64,000 bases of DNA from Paraescarpia echinospica (taxonomy: Eukaryota; Annelida; Polychaeta; Sabellida; Siboglinidae): assembly GCA_020002185.1 (NCBI GenBank), contig CM034543.1, positions 25,907,462 to 25,971,461 on the forward strand. The letters are read 5' to 3'. The stretch's first letter is position 1. Each line of letters begins with the position of its first letter. The translations under genes and the position numbers were made by a program. Shown here one piece after another: positions 22,759 to 34,269 of the stretch. The notes under the pieces were generated by a model. That model saw only the letters and a list, made by a program, of their open reading frames with translations. It was not told the DNA's origin and did no database searches.

Positions 22759-24743
22759 GAGACCCTTACTGGACATATTATCATGCTGAACTCTTTTTTG
22801 AGAACGAAGTGTTAACTAATGTACAAAGTGTATTTTAGAGTGCCTCATGGCACATGTTATCATGTTTAAATCTTATTCCATAACGTTTATATTTCAGCAT
22901 TACGCTGAATGCAAATATAGGAAAGAAACAACTAATTTTCACCAATACAAACAATGTATTTTTTATATATATAATTTTGAAAAAAGGCTAGTTGGAGGTC
23001 CGGAGTGGTGGGTTATCTTCTGAATGAATTCATTCCACACTCAACTTAGATTTCCTTTTTGTTTGCGTAAGATAACTAATAACCATTCTCCCGAGAGCAT
23101 ATGGGGCTCGGTATTTCATATTGTTCGTGTAGTTGCAATGGCGGAATTTTAATGTTTTATATCATCGTTTAATACCAAACTGCAATCCTCAAAAATGTGT
23201 AACAGTTTTCGCGTTATTGCCACTTGAAAATCGCGAATGTGTTACCCAGAATCAGGTCTGCCAGCTGTCAATGGACAGTGCATCACTTTGATCCAGCGGC
23301 GTCTTTACAAATGGTACTATGTTGCCGACCTTCAGTTGAGGATCTGGCTCCGACTAAACCCCGATATATCCACCACATTCTGACGTCCATGCAATATTTA
23401 TAAGTATATGTCTTGTATAAATGTAGATGACTGAAGTCCTGCCACCTGGTGTCGTTCGGGGGAACTTTGACGACATAGTATTACCCATAGCCTATTATTA
23501 GCCTCTAGATCCGTCCATAAATATGTGAAATTTTATTTGGCCGCGACTGTGCTAACGATACTATTTGTGGCCAGACGCAGCATTAGCCATGTACTCTAAC
23601 ATAGCATAACGTAGCCGCATATAGCGAAGTTACAGTTCCTTCCTTGTTGACGCGATCGGTCGTCAAGGCTTGCTGGCTGCGGCTTGACGCGTGACCCAAT
23701 TGGGTTAACTTACATGACGGACTTTCATAAATTACAGAAACTCAATTCGGCGATGAAGAAATGTTAATTAATTTTGAAGAAATGTTTGAGAGCCCATTAC
23801 TGGACATGTTATCATGCTGAAATCTTATTTGAGAACGTTTATGTTTTAACATTATGCTGAATACAAATATAGGAATGAAACACCTAATTTCCACCAGTAC
23901 AATCAATGCATAATTTATATTCAAAGGTTTGATGCACTTGTTATCGGAGGTCCGGCGTAGTGGGTTATCTTTCAAATGAACTCGGTCCACTGCATAACTT
24001 TGACCTCTTTTTAAGTAGTACAAATAATAAGTGTTCCCGCCGATGGGGGGCCTCGATATTTCATATTGTTTGTGCAGTTGAAACAGCCGAATTTTAGTGT
24101 TTTTATATTATCATTTAAAGGGAATAAAAACATCTATTGCTCGAATTCATGTTATATTACATCCTGCTATCTATTTCCACGTCCACCAAGCCAAAAAATC
24201 AAACAAATTCAATGAATTAGAAATTCCACATTTTATGGTGTGCACCAGGACATTTTCGAATATGCATATTTTTGGCGCGCTTTACGGGATGCCGAGATGT
24301 GACGTCACTTATGACTCAAACTCGCATCAGGCCGACCCTTTCCATGCATTCAGAGCATGTTTACAAGTATAGCTTTTGGGTCGAAACGAGCGTCAGAACG
24401 AGTTATTGTGCAATATTCCGACGTAATACAAACACTAGTCATCATAGAGGAACAAACATTTATCTTACGGTTCCACATGAATCGAATTTTATTCAAAACA
24501 ACGAATGCGAATGGGCCTACAAGTCGACTAGGTTTCGCCGAGCTTGGGCTCGTTTTCAGAATAATTATATCGAATGCAACCAACGGGAGATAATCTACAC
24601 CAATAAACATACATAGCAAACATATATTGTATCCAGCTACATAAAGTAACGTGTATAATCTCATAATATCACTAGAATATCGATATATGAAGGAGTTGTA
24701 CAATTTATCATAACAACTGAAATAAGTCAGAGAGTTTCCTTTG

Positions 24744-24832
24744 GTCCCGCTAGCTCAGTGGGTAGGCGCTTTGGTTACCTATCATTTATTTTACAATCGG
24801 GCGACGCCGGTTCAATCCTGACAGCATGCAAA
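24744..24832 (+). repeat. tRNA-like unit (SINE head), left arm
   Basis: The A-box-like TAGCTCAGTGGG (24751-24762) and B-box-like GGTTCAATCCT (24809-24819) of RNA polymerase III promoters are present, after a plausible acceptor-stem start ggtcccgc. A and B boxes are about 14 bases further apart than in an ordinary tRNA, and I cannot fold a normal anticodon arm. This is a tRNA-derived or decayed unit rather than a functional tRNA gene. Confidence 0.75.
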
Positions 24833-25287
24833 CCTTTGATTTTCTTTAAACTTTTTTTTTTAATGTTTTCACGAAGTAATATAAACAAAATCATTTTATA
24901 CTATAATGCACTGTTTGTAAATATTTGTTTAATTTTTGTAGTAATTATTCATTCGCCACACAAATGAAAATATGGTCATTATATATAACGATGTTTCTAA
25001 ATTGTATTTATCCAGACAGATCTCAATCTGTTTTCACATATATAATTACAATATATTACCGTACAATATATTTACAATTAATAAATTATATATCCATTAC
25101 ATTATATTTGTTTGGATAAATAAAATTTAGAAACATCGTTATATAATTCCCATATTTTAATTTTTGTGGCGAATAAATAGTTACTACAAAAATAAATATT
25201 ATTTACAAACAGTGCATTATAGTATAAAATGTTTATATTACTTCGTGAAAACATAAATAAAAAAAGTGTAAAGAAAATCAAAGGTTT

Positions 25288-25377
25288 GCATGCTGTCAGG
25301 ATTGAACCGGCGTCGCCCGACTGTAAAATAAACGATAAGTAACCAACGCGCCTACCCACTGAGCTAGCGGGAACAAC
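25288..25377 (-). repeat. tRNA-like unit (SINE head), right arm
   Basis: Mirror copy of 24744-24832: A box at 25355-25366 and B box at 25298-25308 on the minus strand. Differences from the left copy are few, and both boxes are preserved. The two units face each other, so pol III transcription from both would give overlapping, complementary RNAs. Confidence 0.75.
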
Positions 25378-25966
25378 GGAAACTCTCTCGACTTGTAGGC
25401 CCATTCGCAGTCGTTGTTTTGAATAAAATTCGATTCATGTGGAACCGTAAGATAAATGTGTGTTCCTCTATGATGACTAGTGTTTGTATTACGTCGGAAT
25501 ATTGCACAATAACTCGTTCTGACGCTCGTTTCGACCCAAAAGCTATCCTTGTAAACATGCTCTGAAAGCATGGAAAGGGTCGGCCTGATGCGAGTGTGTG
25601 TCATAAGTGACGTCACGATACCCCGTGATCGCCTAGCTCATTAAAATTTTATTTTCAGCGGGAATCGCTTCACAGACGGGCTTAAAATCGAATTTATGGT
25701 ACAAATGTATTTTTCTGTATTTGTTTAATGTTGTCAAATGTTACATACAATGTTAAACTTTGTGTACACATGGAAAAAGGATTTTAGCTAATGCCTTATT
25801 TTTATTTCCTTTAATAATTACATTTACAGACTGGCTGTCCATACAAATTTGTAATAGTGTTCGCGTTAGTGCCATTTGAAAATCGCGAACGTGTTATCAT
25901 GAATCAGCTCTGCCAGCTGTCAATGGGCAGCGTATCACTTTATATTTATATATTTATCACCTATAC

Positions 25967-26055
25967 ATTCTCACGCCCATGCAATATTTATAATTACCGG
26001 TGTATATATATATATATATACCGGCAATTATAAATATTGCATGGGCGTGAGAATA
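25967..26055. repeat. AT-centred hairpin, fourth copy
   Basis: Arms cattctcacgcccatgcaat + atttataattaccgg pair with the right side through one mismatch (ccggcaatta), around a TA run. The h1 right flank and GC hairpin 26321-26337 follow. Confidence 0.92.
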
Positions 26056-26320
26056 TGGAGATTATGGGGGTTTAGTCGGAGAAAAATCTTCAACAATTCG
26101 TTGACGTCAGACATGAAATCGCAACTTCGCAAGACAGGGTGTGGGGTATTTTTTGCGGTTCGGGGGGTAATGTTGAAGATTGTTGCAAGTTCGACGGGGT
26201 TAAGGGTAAAGTGCGTAAACCTACCAGTATTGTTTGTTTGGGTTTCTAGTTGGTTTACTGTAGTAATTGTATGTTTTTGGTATGCGTTACATTCCTAGAT
26301 GTTCAGATATTCATTAACGT

Positions 26321-26337
26321 CCCGTGCATAGCGCGGG
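26321..26337. repeat. GC hairpin, third copy
   Basis: cccgtgcatagcgcggg, identical to 15563-15579, in the same context beside a TA run. Confidence 0.7.
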
Positions 26338-26393
26338 ATATTTAATAACTGTAATAATTATATATATATATATATTATTATTAATTATACATA

Positions 26394-26417
26394 TGTGTGT
26401 GTGTGTGTGTGTGTGCG

Positions 26418-26449
<32 letters not shown>

Positions 26450-26470
26450 CGTGTGTGTGCGGGTGTGCGT
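26394..26470. repeat. (TG)n microsatellite
   Basis: TG repeats with CG interruptions replace the TA run found at the same point of the sister unit (15600-15660). Confidence 0.95.
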
Positions 26471-29059
26471 ATAAATGGCGATGACAGAAGACCTGCCACC
26501 TGGTGTCGTTCGGGGAAACTGTGCACGACTTGGCATTACCCTTGGCCTATTATCAGCGTCTGGATCCGTCCATGAATATGTGAAATTTGAATTGGCAGCG
26601 AGTGTTCTTGTTAACGATACTAGTTGTGGCCAGAATCACTAGCTATGTACTCTAACAGAGAGTGCATCGTTGCCGCATATACCGAAGTTACAGTTGCTTC
26701 CTTGTTGACGCAACCGATAGTCAAGGCTTGCCGGCTGCGGCTTGACGCGTGACCCCGTTGGGCCATTGGGTTAACTTACATGACGGACTATCATAAATTG
26801 TAGGAAAGCAATTCGCCGATGAAGACGTGTTAACTAATTTGCAAAATGTATTTTAGACCCCAATGTTGGACATGTTGTCAAGTTTAAATCTTATTTGAGA
26901 ACGTTTATGCGAAACATCTCATTTTGACCAGTACAGCCGATGTATTATTGATATGCAAAGGTTTGAAGTAACTGTAGTTGGTGGTCCGGAGTGGTGGGTT
27001 ATCTTCCAAACTGAATGCAGTCCACCACACTAATTTGATTCTCCATTTTGTTTGCATAAGATAAATAATAATCATTCTCCCGCGTATATAGGGGGATCGG
27101 TATTTCTTACTATTCGTGTAATTGCAACGGCGGAATTCCAACGTTTTTATATCAAAGTTTAATAATGACATCTACAAACAAGCTCTCCACAAAGATGTGT
27201 ACTAGTTTTCGCGTTATTGTCATTTGAAAATCGTGAATGTGTTATTCTAAATCAGCTGTGCCGGCAGTCAATGGACAGCGCATCACTTTAATCCAGCGGC
27301 GTCTTTACAAATGGTACAATGTTGCCAACCTTCAATATATATACAATGCGTCGGTAACGAAGTGAAAATGGGGTGATTCGTCCCTGTCCTCGCATAAAGC
27401 TACAAGTTAGACACTAAGGCAGGGAAACTGGTCAATGGAAGAATCGGACGTTCGACGCGTCACTGCAGCGTCGTGGTCTAAGAAGCTCTATAGGCGCGTA
27501 TTGGTAAAGCGTCGGGGGCATGTCTCAATCTGTCAGCTGTTGGGAAGTGTGAGATTACACTAGAATATCCTACTTTCAAAATATATTCTGGATAAACCAC
27601 AGCCGTGATAATGTTGATTTTAGCTGCAAATAGTTATATTGTATTAACTCTTGGATGTGTATTCACACACAATTGCCTATTATTTCCATTTAATATTTCA
27701 TGCTTACGGGAAAACTTTCCCCAACACTGTATAGTAAGTATATAATAAATAAGTGTCACACGCGGCCCCTTGCCGTAATAAGTCCAACAAACAAAGCCGT
27801 CCCATAATATTAATTTCCCACACAAGAAGACATGTTGGCCTTAATATCCTTTTTATAAAATGATTGCACCTTTGCAGAAAGGGTGGCTGAAGTGAGTGGG
27901 ACTACACACTAATAACAGTAAACTTCTAATGTAATATCGGCATGGGGGGCAGAAACCCAACATATTGTTTGAAGTTTAAATTTGTTGTGAGCATCAAGGG
28001 TACTTGGAGGCGCCAGATAGATCTGCAACCCCCCCCCATCCCCCCCTCCCCCCCCCGTAAACCGAGTTGTATCGTCCGACTTGCAGATGCATGACCTCTT
28101 GGTTGATCCCCCAAATCTCCAATATTTAACCCCGTCGCCTCGTCGAATCTGGACAAATTTCAACACTACCCCCATCCCCGAACCGCAAACAAATGCCCAA
28201 CAGTACCGGTACTTCTATAAGGCACAATCAAAACATCTTCAATTCTATCGGTCTGCGGCTTCTTCCCTTATCGTACGTGTTTAAATCTTGTTTCAGAACG
28301 TTTATTTCAGCATTACGCTGAATGCAAATATAGGAACGAAACACCAAATTTTCACCAGTATGACCGACGTATGTTTTATATGTAAGGTTTGAAATAAAAC
28401 TAGTCGGAGGTCCGGAATGGTGGGTTATCTTCCGAATTAATTCATTCCACACTCAACTTTGATTCTCCTTTTTGCTGGCGTAAGATAAATAATAATAATT
28501 CTCCCGCGAATATCTGTGGCACGGTATACCGTATTTCATACTGTTCGTGTAGTTGCAACGGCGGAATTTTAATGTTTGAACATTTCAAAATCGTGAACTT
28601 ATTACCCTGATTCAGCTAAGCCAGCTGTCAATTGCCTATCTACAAATTGTGTGTGGGGGTGCTCGCCCATCCCCCTAGTTTTTATGCGCAAAGGAGGCGC
28701 AGTTGAAGTGTTTTGGTAATCCTCAAGGCGGTGCAGTTGGTTCTGTAAATGGGGGCTACATCCCAACCACGGTCCCAGATTCGTCCCTCAGTTTTAAACG
28801 CACTGCATGCCGGGAGTGGGCTTGAACTGTGTTGGAGATTTGCGGTTGAGTAAAATGTTGGTATTGATAATTATGCCAATACACCTTTGTGTACAAAATG
28901 AGGGTTAGATTATAGTACAAATGATTTACGCGGGGACATTCAAATGCACAGAATCAGTTTGAAATTGTACATATCCATTGGTATAGACACAGAAAATGTG
29001 TGGAAAATGTATGTTGTATGTATGATATTTTCCCAAGTAACTCAGCTTGTTTAAAAAAA

Positions 29060-29735
29060 CATGTTTTATACAAAACACAGTTGGCTGATTATAGTACATG
29101 TACTCAAATAATATCCCAAGCAAAAAGAGGTCAAATAGGTTTGCGGTGGCGTAGTCAACCATAGATAATCCACCACAGTCCGGACCTCCGAATACCTTCG
29201 CGTCCAACCTTCTATATGTACAACACATTGGTAATGACGGTGAAAATGAGGTGTTTCATTACTGTACCTGTATAAACAGTATGGTTAAAATGTAGACTTA
29301 TTTAAAAGGAATGTATGACATGATAACACGTCCCATAATATGTTCTAATATAATCTTTGACATATATTTAACACCTTTTCATCTTCGAATTGTTTTCCTA
29401 CAATTCATGGTTGCCGACATATAAATTAACACAGCCGTGTCGACACGTCAAGCCACAGCCGTTGGGCTATGAATAGACCTTACCGATTGTGTCGACAACG
29501 AAGCATTTGTGACTTCTGTGTCAGCGACTACTGTTCGGTTTCGCTGCATCCACAATTTGTGTATAATATTAGTGTATCTGCACACAAAAACCAACTGACG
29601 TATATAACGTTATCAGTGACATTCGCCGGCAATCCAAATCTCTCAAAATTAAGGGCGGGTCCTTGCCTGATAGTTGGGTTGCAGTTTTCCCTAAAGACAC
29701 CAGGTGGCAGGACTTACATCTAGTGTCCGTCAGCC
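29060..29735 (-). repeat. Diverged inverted array unit
   Basis: Modules e to a are readable on the minus strand: agtccggacctccga (29178), aaaatgaggtgtttcat (29243), gacacaccaggtggcagg-type end (about 29695-29710). It is clearly more diverged than the central units, so it is probably an older copy. Confidence 0.75.
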
Positions 29736-30149
29736 ATGAACTGGACGAATCCCTATAACCATAGCGTTTTGTTTGATATGTGATTTTTAAAGCACATTTA
29801 CATGTGACATGTTGTTCCAGTGAATACTGAATGTACTACTGCATTAAATATTTCATGATATAGCAATAAATATAGGCCTACGTTAGTCGCGTATTCGCAC
29901 AGAACTATTTTGTAGAACGCACCAATTGAAATTGACGGGTATAAGGTTCGCGTGAATTTGTCTGAAAAACGATGTATGTAATCTTCTCGAATTTTCCACA
30001 TGACGTCAGTTAATTAATGTTTCATGTGCTGAGAAGGTTTAAAGAAAAAATCCACAGTTAAATATCATCAACCAGCACAATCAGGACAGGTTATAATGAC
30101 CGCATACGTAATATATTGTGGCCTCACCCAGTTTGTATACTTTGTTGCA
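29736..30149. other. Unassigned DNA between array and RT relic
   Basis: No feature recognised; AT-rich with only short open frames. Confidence 0.5.
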
Positions 30150-30670
30150 CACATGTCCGAGACTTTTAACGTTACCAGTGGCGTCAAACAGGAAGGCGTC
30201 CTCGTCGCAACCATCTTTGTGATATTGTTTGCCCTTATGTTGAAGCAAGCCTTTTTTATGTTCGACTGAGGGATTGTACATGCACACGAGATCTGACGGA
30301 AAACTATTCAACCTTTGTCTCGCCTAAAAGCGAAGACCAAGGTGCGTCTGGCCCTCGTCAGAGTCTTTCTGTTTGCGGATGATGCAGCGGTCATCACGCA
30401 TACTGAGGGGAAGCTACAAAACCTCATGAATAGCTTTGCAAAGGCATGCACGGATTTCGGACTGACTATCAGCTTGAGAAAGATTAACATCATGGGGCAG
30501 GATGTGGTCACTCCCCCAGCCATCACCATAAACAACTAGGAGCTAGAGGTCGTCCACAGCTTCACCTACCTCTGGTCCATCGTTGCCGACAACCTCTCCT
30601 TAGAAGCAGAAATCAGCAGAAGGATTGAGAGAGCCGCCTCAACACTCGCCCGGCTTACAAAGAGAAAACA
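30150..30670 (+). pseudogene. Reverse-transcriptase relic (RTE-like endonuclease-RT family)
   Basis: Plus-strand translation gives FNVTSGVKQEGVLVATIFVI, the RT block usually reading SGVKQGCVLAPTLF. After two in-frame stops it continues SRLKAKTKVRLALVRVFLFADDAAVITHTE, with an intact FADD catalytic box. Next comes FGLTISLRKINIMGQDVV, one stop, then ELEVVHSFTYL and SRRIERAASTLARLTKR. This family is abundant in marine invertebrate genomes. Three stops, loss of both ends and a following TA run (30673-30695) mark it as dead. It is distinct from the CR1 copies. Confidence 0.85.
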
Positions 30671-31378
30671 ATTATATATATATATATATATATATGATGG
30701 CATTGTCATGACAGCCATACGTTATAGCGGTCTTCTGAACGATAATCATTACAACCATATTTTACAATTGTTATGGTGGCGTGCTCTTGGCAATGTACAT
30801 TTTTTGACGGCTGTTGTTCGCGTAAGTGTTCGAGATAACCAAGTAATCACAACGGTTGTCGATGGCGTAAGTGTTCGAGATAACCAAATAACAACAATGG
30901 TTGTTGGTGGCGTGTTCTCGGTAGTTAAAGTTCTCTTGCCAGTGCATTCTTGCGCAATTATCATCGTCATTCTTGTACACATGTTTGCAAGTAGATGTTG
31001 GCATACGAGGTATAGATGAGGATACGATTGTCTCAGATTGACAGCTTTCTTCGACACATCTCACCCTCAATGCAACTTTCAGTCACGCACTATTCTGGTG
31101 AAATGTTGTTCTGGTCTGCTCGTGATGCCCTCGTCGGGCCGACAGTCACTAGTTTGCGGCACGCGACGGAGACATCTCGAAGAACGCCGATAGCATCGGC
31201 CGCCGGATAGAAGGACGAAACACCTGCCAACCGCCGACGATAACATCTCCCGATAGAGATTGGACACCACATGTAAGCCGGTCGAACAATATCACAAAGG
31301 AATGTATGTTGTTGCTCAATTTCACAAATAGGAACGCGCAAATAGTGCAAACATTGCGGGTACTTTGAACAGGTCAAC
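30671..31378. other. Intergenic DNA with (TA)n and a 45-bp repeat
   Basis: TA microsatellite at 30673-30695. The phrase cgtaagtgttcgagataacc occurs at 30821 and 30866 (45-bp period), with a decayed third unit following. No gene was recognised. Confidence 0.7.
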
Positions 31379-32499
31379 ATTGATCCCCCTCTCCCCTCTC
31401 CTCCTCTCCCCCTCCCCCCTCTCACTCTCTCTCCCTCTCCCTCGTCTCTCTATCTCCGTCTCTTCCTCTCACTCTCTCTCCCTCTCCCCCCGTCTCTCTN
31501 NNNNNNNNNNNNNNNNNNNNNNNNNNNNNNNNNNNNNNNNNNNNNNNNNNNNNNNNNNNNNNNNNNNNNNNNNNNNNNNNNNNNNNNNNNNNNNNNNNNN
31601 NNNNNNNNNNNNNNNNNNNNNNNNNNNNNNNNNNNNNNNNNNNNNNNNNNNNNNNNNNNNNNNNNNNNNNNNNNNNNNNNNNNNNNNNNNNNNNNNNNNN
31701 NNNNNNNNNNNNNNNNNNNNNNNNNNNNNNNNNNNNNNNNNNNNNNNNNNNNNNNNNNNNNNNNNNNNNNNNNNNNNNNNNNNNNNNNNNNNNNNNNNNN
31801 NNNNNNNNNNNNNNNNNNNNNNNNNNNNNNNNNNNNNNNNNNNNNNNNNNNNNNNNNNNNNNNNNNNNNNNNNNNNNNNNNNNNNNNNNNNNNNNNNNNN
31901 NNNNNNNNNNNNNNNNNNNNNNNNNNNNNNNNNNNNNNNNNNNNNNNNNNNNNNNNNNNNNNNNNNNNNNNNNNNNNNNNNNNNNNNNNNNNNNNNNNNN
32001 NNNNNNNNNNNNNNNNNNNNNNNNNNNNNNNNNNNNNNNNNNNNNNNNNNNNNNNNNNNNNNNNNNNNNNNNNNNNNNNNNNNNNNNNNNNNNNNNNNNN
32101 NNNNNNNNNNNNNNNNNNNNNNNNNNNNNNNNNNNNNNNNNNNNNNNNNNNNNNNNNNNNNNNNNNNNNNNNNNNNNNNNNNNNNNNNNNNNNNNNNNNN
32201 NNNNNNNNNNNNNNNNNNNNNNNNNNNNNNNNNNNNNNNNNNNNNNNNNNNNNNNNNNNNNNNNNNNNNNNNNNNNNNNNNNNNNNNNNNNNNNNNNNNN
32301 NNNNNNNNNNNNNNNNNNNNNNNNNNNNNNNNNNNNNNNNNNNNNNNNNNNNNNNNNNNNNNNNNNNNNNNNNNNNNNNNNNNNNNNNNNNNNNNNNNNN
32401 NNNNNNNNNNNNNNNNNNNNNNNNNNNNNNNNNNNNNNNNNNNNNNNNNNNNNNNNNNNNNNNNNNNNNNNNNNNNNNNNNNNNNNNNNNNNNNNNNNN

Positions 32500-32567
<68 letters not shown>

Positions 32568-33470
32568 CTCTCTCTCCCTCTCTCCCTCTCTCTCTCCTCT
32601 CTCCCTCTCTCCCTCTCTCCCTCTCTCCCTCTCTCCCTCTCTCCCTCTCTCCCTCTCTCCCTCTCTCCCTCTCTCCCTCTCTCCCTCTCTCCCTCTCTCC
32701 CTCTCTCCCTTTCTCCCTATCTCCCTATCTCCCTATCCCCCTCTCTCCCTATCTCCTTCTCTCCCGCCCTCCTTCTCTCCTTCTCTCCTTCTCTCCTTCT
32801 CTCCCCCCTCTCCCCCTCTCCCTCTTCCCTCGTCTCTCTATCTCCGTTTCTTCCTCTCACTCCGTGCAGCAGCCATGCACATACAAAACAAACCTTTCGT
32901 TAATGTGGTGAAAACGTTGCATTCGTATAAAGCTCAACATGCACTTAGTTCTTGTAGTCGCCAAAACACCTTCTCGTCCATATGTTATTCTCTCTTCTCT
33001 ATCTCGGCGTCCTCTCTCCCTCTCTCCCTCTCCCTCTCTCCCCCTCTCCCCCTCTCCCCCTCTCCCCTCTCTCCCTCTTCCCCTCTTCCCCTCTCCCCCT
33101 CTCCCCTCTCCCTCTCGCCCTCTCTCCCAATCTCCCTCTCTCTCTTCCTCTCTCTCTCTCCTCTCTCCATCTCTTCTTCTCTCCCTCTCTCCCCGTCTTC
33201 CTCTCACCCCTTATCTCCCCCCTCTCTCTCTCCCGCTCTCTCCTCCCTCAATCTCTTCTTCTCTCCCTCTCTCCTCTCTCCATCTCTCTCTCTCCCTCTC
33301 TCCCTGTCTTCTTCTCACTCCCCCCTCTCTCTTCCTCTCTCCCTCTCTCCCTCTCTCCCTCTCTCCCTCTCTCCCTCTCTCCCTCCCTCCCTCCCTCCTT
33401 CCCTCCCTTCCTTCCTTCCTTCCTTATTTCCTACCTTCCTTCTCTCCCACTTCTCCCTGCCTCCGTCCCT
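31379..33470. repeat. Polypyrimidine (CT)n / (CCCTCT)n tract
   Basis: About 1.1 kb of nearly pure C/T sequence flanks a 1-kb N gap, including (CTCTCC) and (CCTT) sub-blocks. A higher-order phrase (ctctctatctccgt then ttcctctcact) recurs on both sides of the gap. Ser/Leu/Pro-rich frames here are artefacts. Long mirror polypyrimidine tracts can form triplex (H-) DNA and often stop sequencing and assembly. Confidence 0.97.
31500..32499. other. Assembly gap (1000 N)
   Basis: Exactly 1000 N, a placeholder length rather than a measured size. Confidence 0.99.
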
Positions 33471-33929
33471 GGCAGAGAATAACTAATCGACGCAGCAGGC
33501 TAGCTAGCTACAGCATGACTTCATGTCTGTCTGATGATTAGACAAAGCACAATATGTAAAAGTTAACAATTATAAATTGTATTCAATATGTAACCGGATG
33601 CTAGTTTATGTTTCAGTTTTTTTTTTCCATTGTGGGAATCTAAATAGTAGATGTCTTTAATGGGAAATATTGCGACAGCAAAATTGACATGGTCAGCAAG
33701 ACTGAGTTTAGGAACACACAAATATGTAATTGTGATAACTTCTGCGCAATGCGCATGGACTGGTGCTCCAAGGGTACGGACATTTCCACCCGGACATTCC
33801 ACCCGGAAATTCCCCCGACCATTTACATCTACACCTCCTGGACATTCCCCTACTGAAATAAAAGGCGGACGTTTCCCTAAACATTAGAAGATATATATAA
33901 AATAGTAGTTTTCCTTCCCTTTCTGTATT

Positions 33930-34095
33930 AGAACTAATATGTTATACTGATGTACTGTTTCTTTATTTTGAGTACGAAAATATATGATAATATATCAATG
34001 ATCATATATATTAGGAAAGGTGTATTATTACCTTGTTTTCGGACTCAAAATCAACAAATAATACATCAGCATAACATAGATAATACAATTTATGG
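33930..34095. repeat. Hairpin with about 40-50-bp arms
   Basis: The arm gttatactgatgtactg...ttttgagtacgaaaa (33942-33981) pairs with ttttcggactcaaaatc...catcagcataac (34037-34076), leaving a loop of about 55 bp. It is nested inside the 33777-34670 inverted structure. Confidence 0.75.
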
Positions 34096-34136
34096 AGTGA
34101 AATGGGTTTTTTTCACTTATTACGCTATTATTACAT

Positions 34137-34137
<1 letters not shown>

Positions 34138-34169
<32 letters not shown>

Positions 34170-34170
34170 A

Positions 34171-34266
<96 letters not shown>

Positions 34267-34268
34267 AT
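34138..34268. repeat. Self-complementary (TA)n(TG)n(CA)n(TA)n microsatellite
   Basis: TA units, then TG, then a long CA run, then TA. The TG and CA blocks can pair, so the tract is partly palindromic. Confidence 0.95.
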
Positions 34269-34269
34269 G

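Larger units (their letters stand above)
24119..25810. mobile_element. TTAA-flanked non-autonomous DNA element with inverted tRNA-like arms
   Basis: The element starts AGGGAATAAAAACA after TTAA (24115-24118) and ends TATTTTTATTTCCT before TTAA (25811-25814). This gives a 14-bp imperfect terminal inverted repeat and a 4-bp TTAA duplication. Sister array units carry the empty site: TTTAATAATTACATCTACAG is uninterrupted at about 13030 and 15010. Inside, 24295-25018 and 25109-25625 form a long inverted repeat around a 90-bp loop, and each arm contains a tRNA-like unit. The left arm has a further insert of about 200 bp (24526-24723) bounded by AAGTC. TTAA target choice is typical of piggyBac-type transposition. 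No transposase is encoded, so it would have needed one in trans. Confidence 0.85.
8740..29735. repeat. Complex repeat array made of one module family (ten or more copies)
   Basis: A fixed order of modules recurs. (a) cctgccacctggtgtcgttcgg to gtgcac. (b) accgaagttacagttgcttcc to gcttgacgcgtgacc. (c) gggttaacttacatgacgg to tcggcgatgaagaa. (d) ggacatgttatcatgctgaaatc to cagcattacgctgaatgc. (e) ggaggtccggagtggtgggtt. (f) the ggcctcgatatttcatattg stretch. (g) ttcgcgttattgccatttgaaaatcg to tgtcaatgg. Module (g) leads into either an AT-centred hairpin with flanks (h1) or a 500-bp block starting atccagcggcgtctttacaaatgg (h2). Approximate copies: 8740-10013 (minus), 10660-11371, 11503-12655, 12655-13290, 13420-14640, 14640-15685, 15685-16865, 17460-17774 with 22759-23400, 23425-24118 with 25811-26480, 26480-27800, 28265-28640, and 29060-29735 (minus, diverged). 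No protein domain was recognised. It could be a complex satellite or nested copies of a non-autonomous transposon. Confidence 0.85.

Noticed and set aside
24744..24832. Functional tRNA gene
   Set aside because: A and B boxes are too far apart and no proper anticodon arm forms. It sits in a transposon arm with a mirror copy.
31365..33541. Ser/Leu/Pro-rich proteins of 160-510 codons
   Set aside because: Read through the polypyrimidine tract and the N gap; low-complexity artefact.
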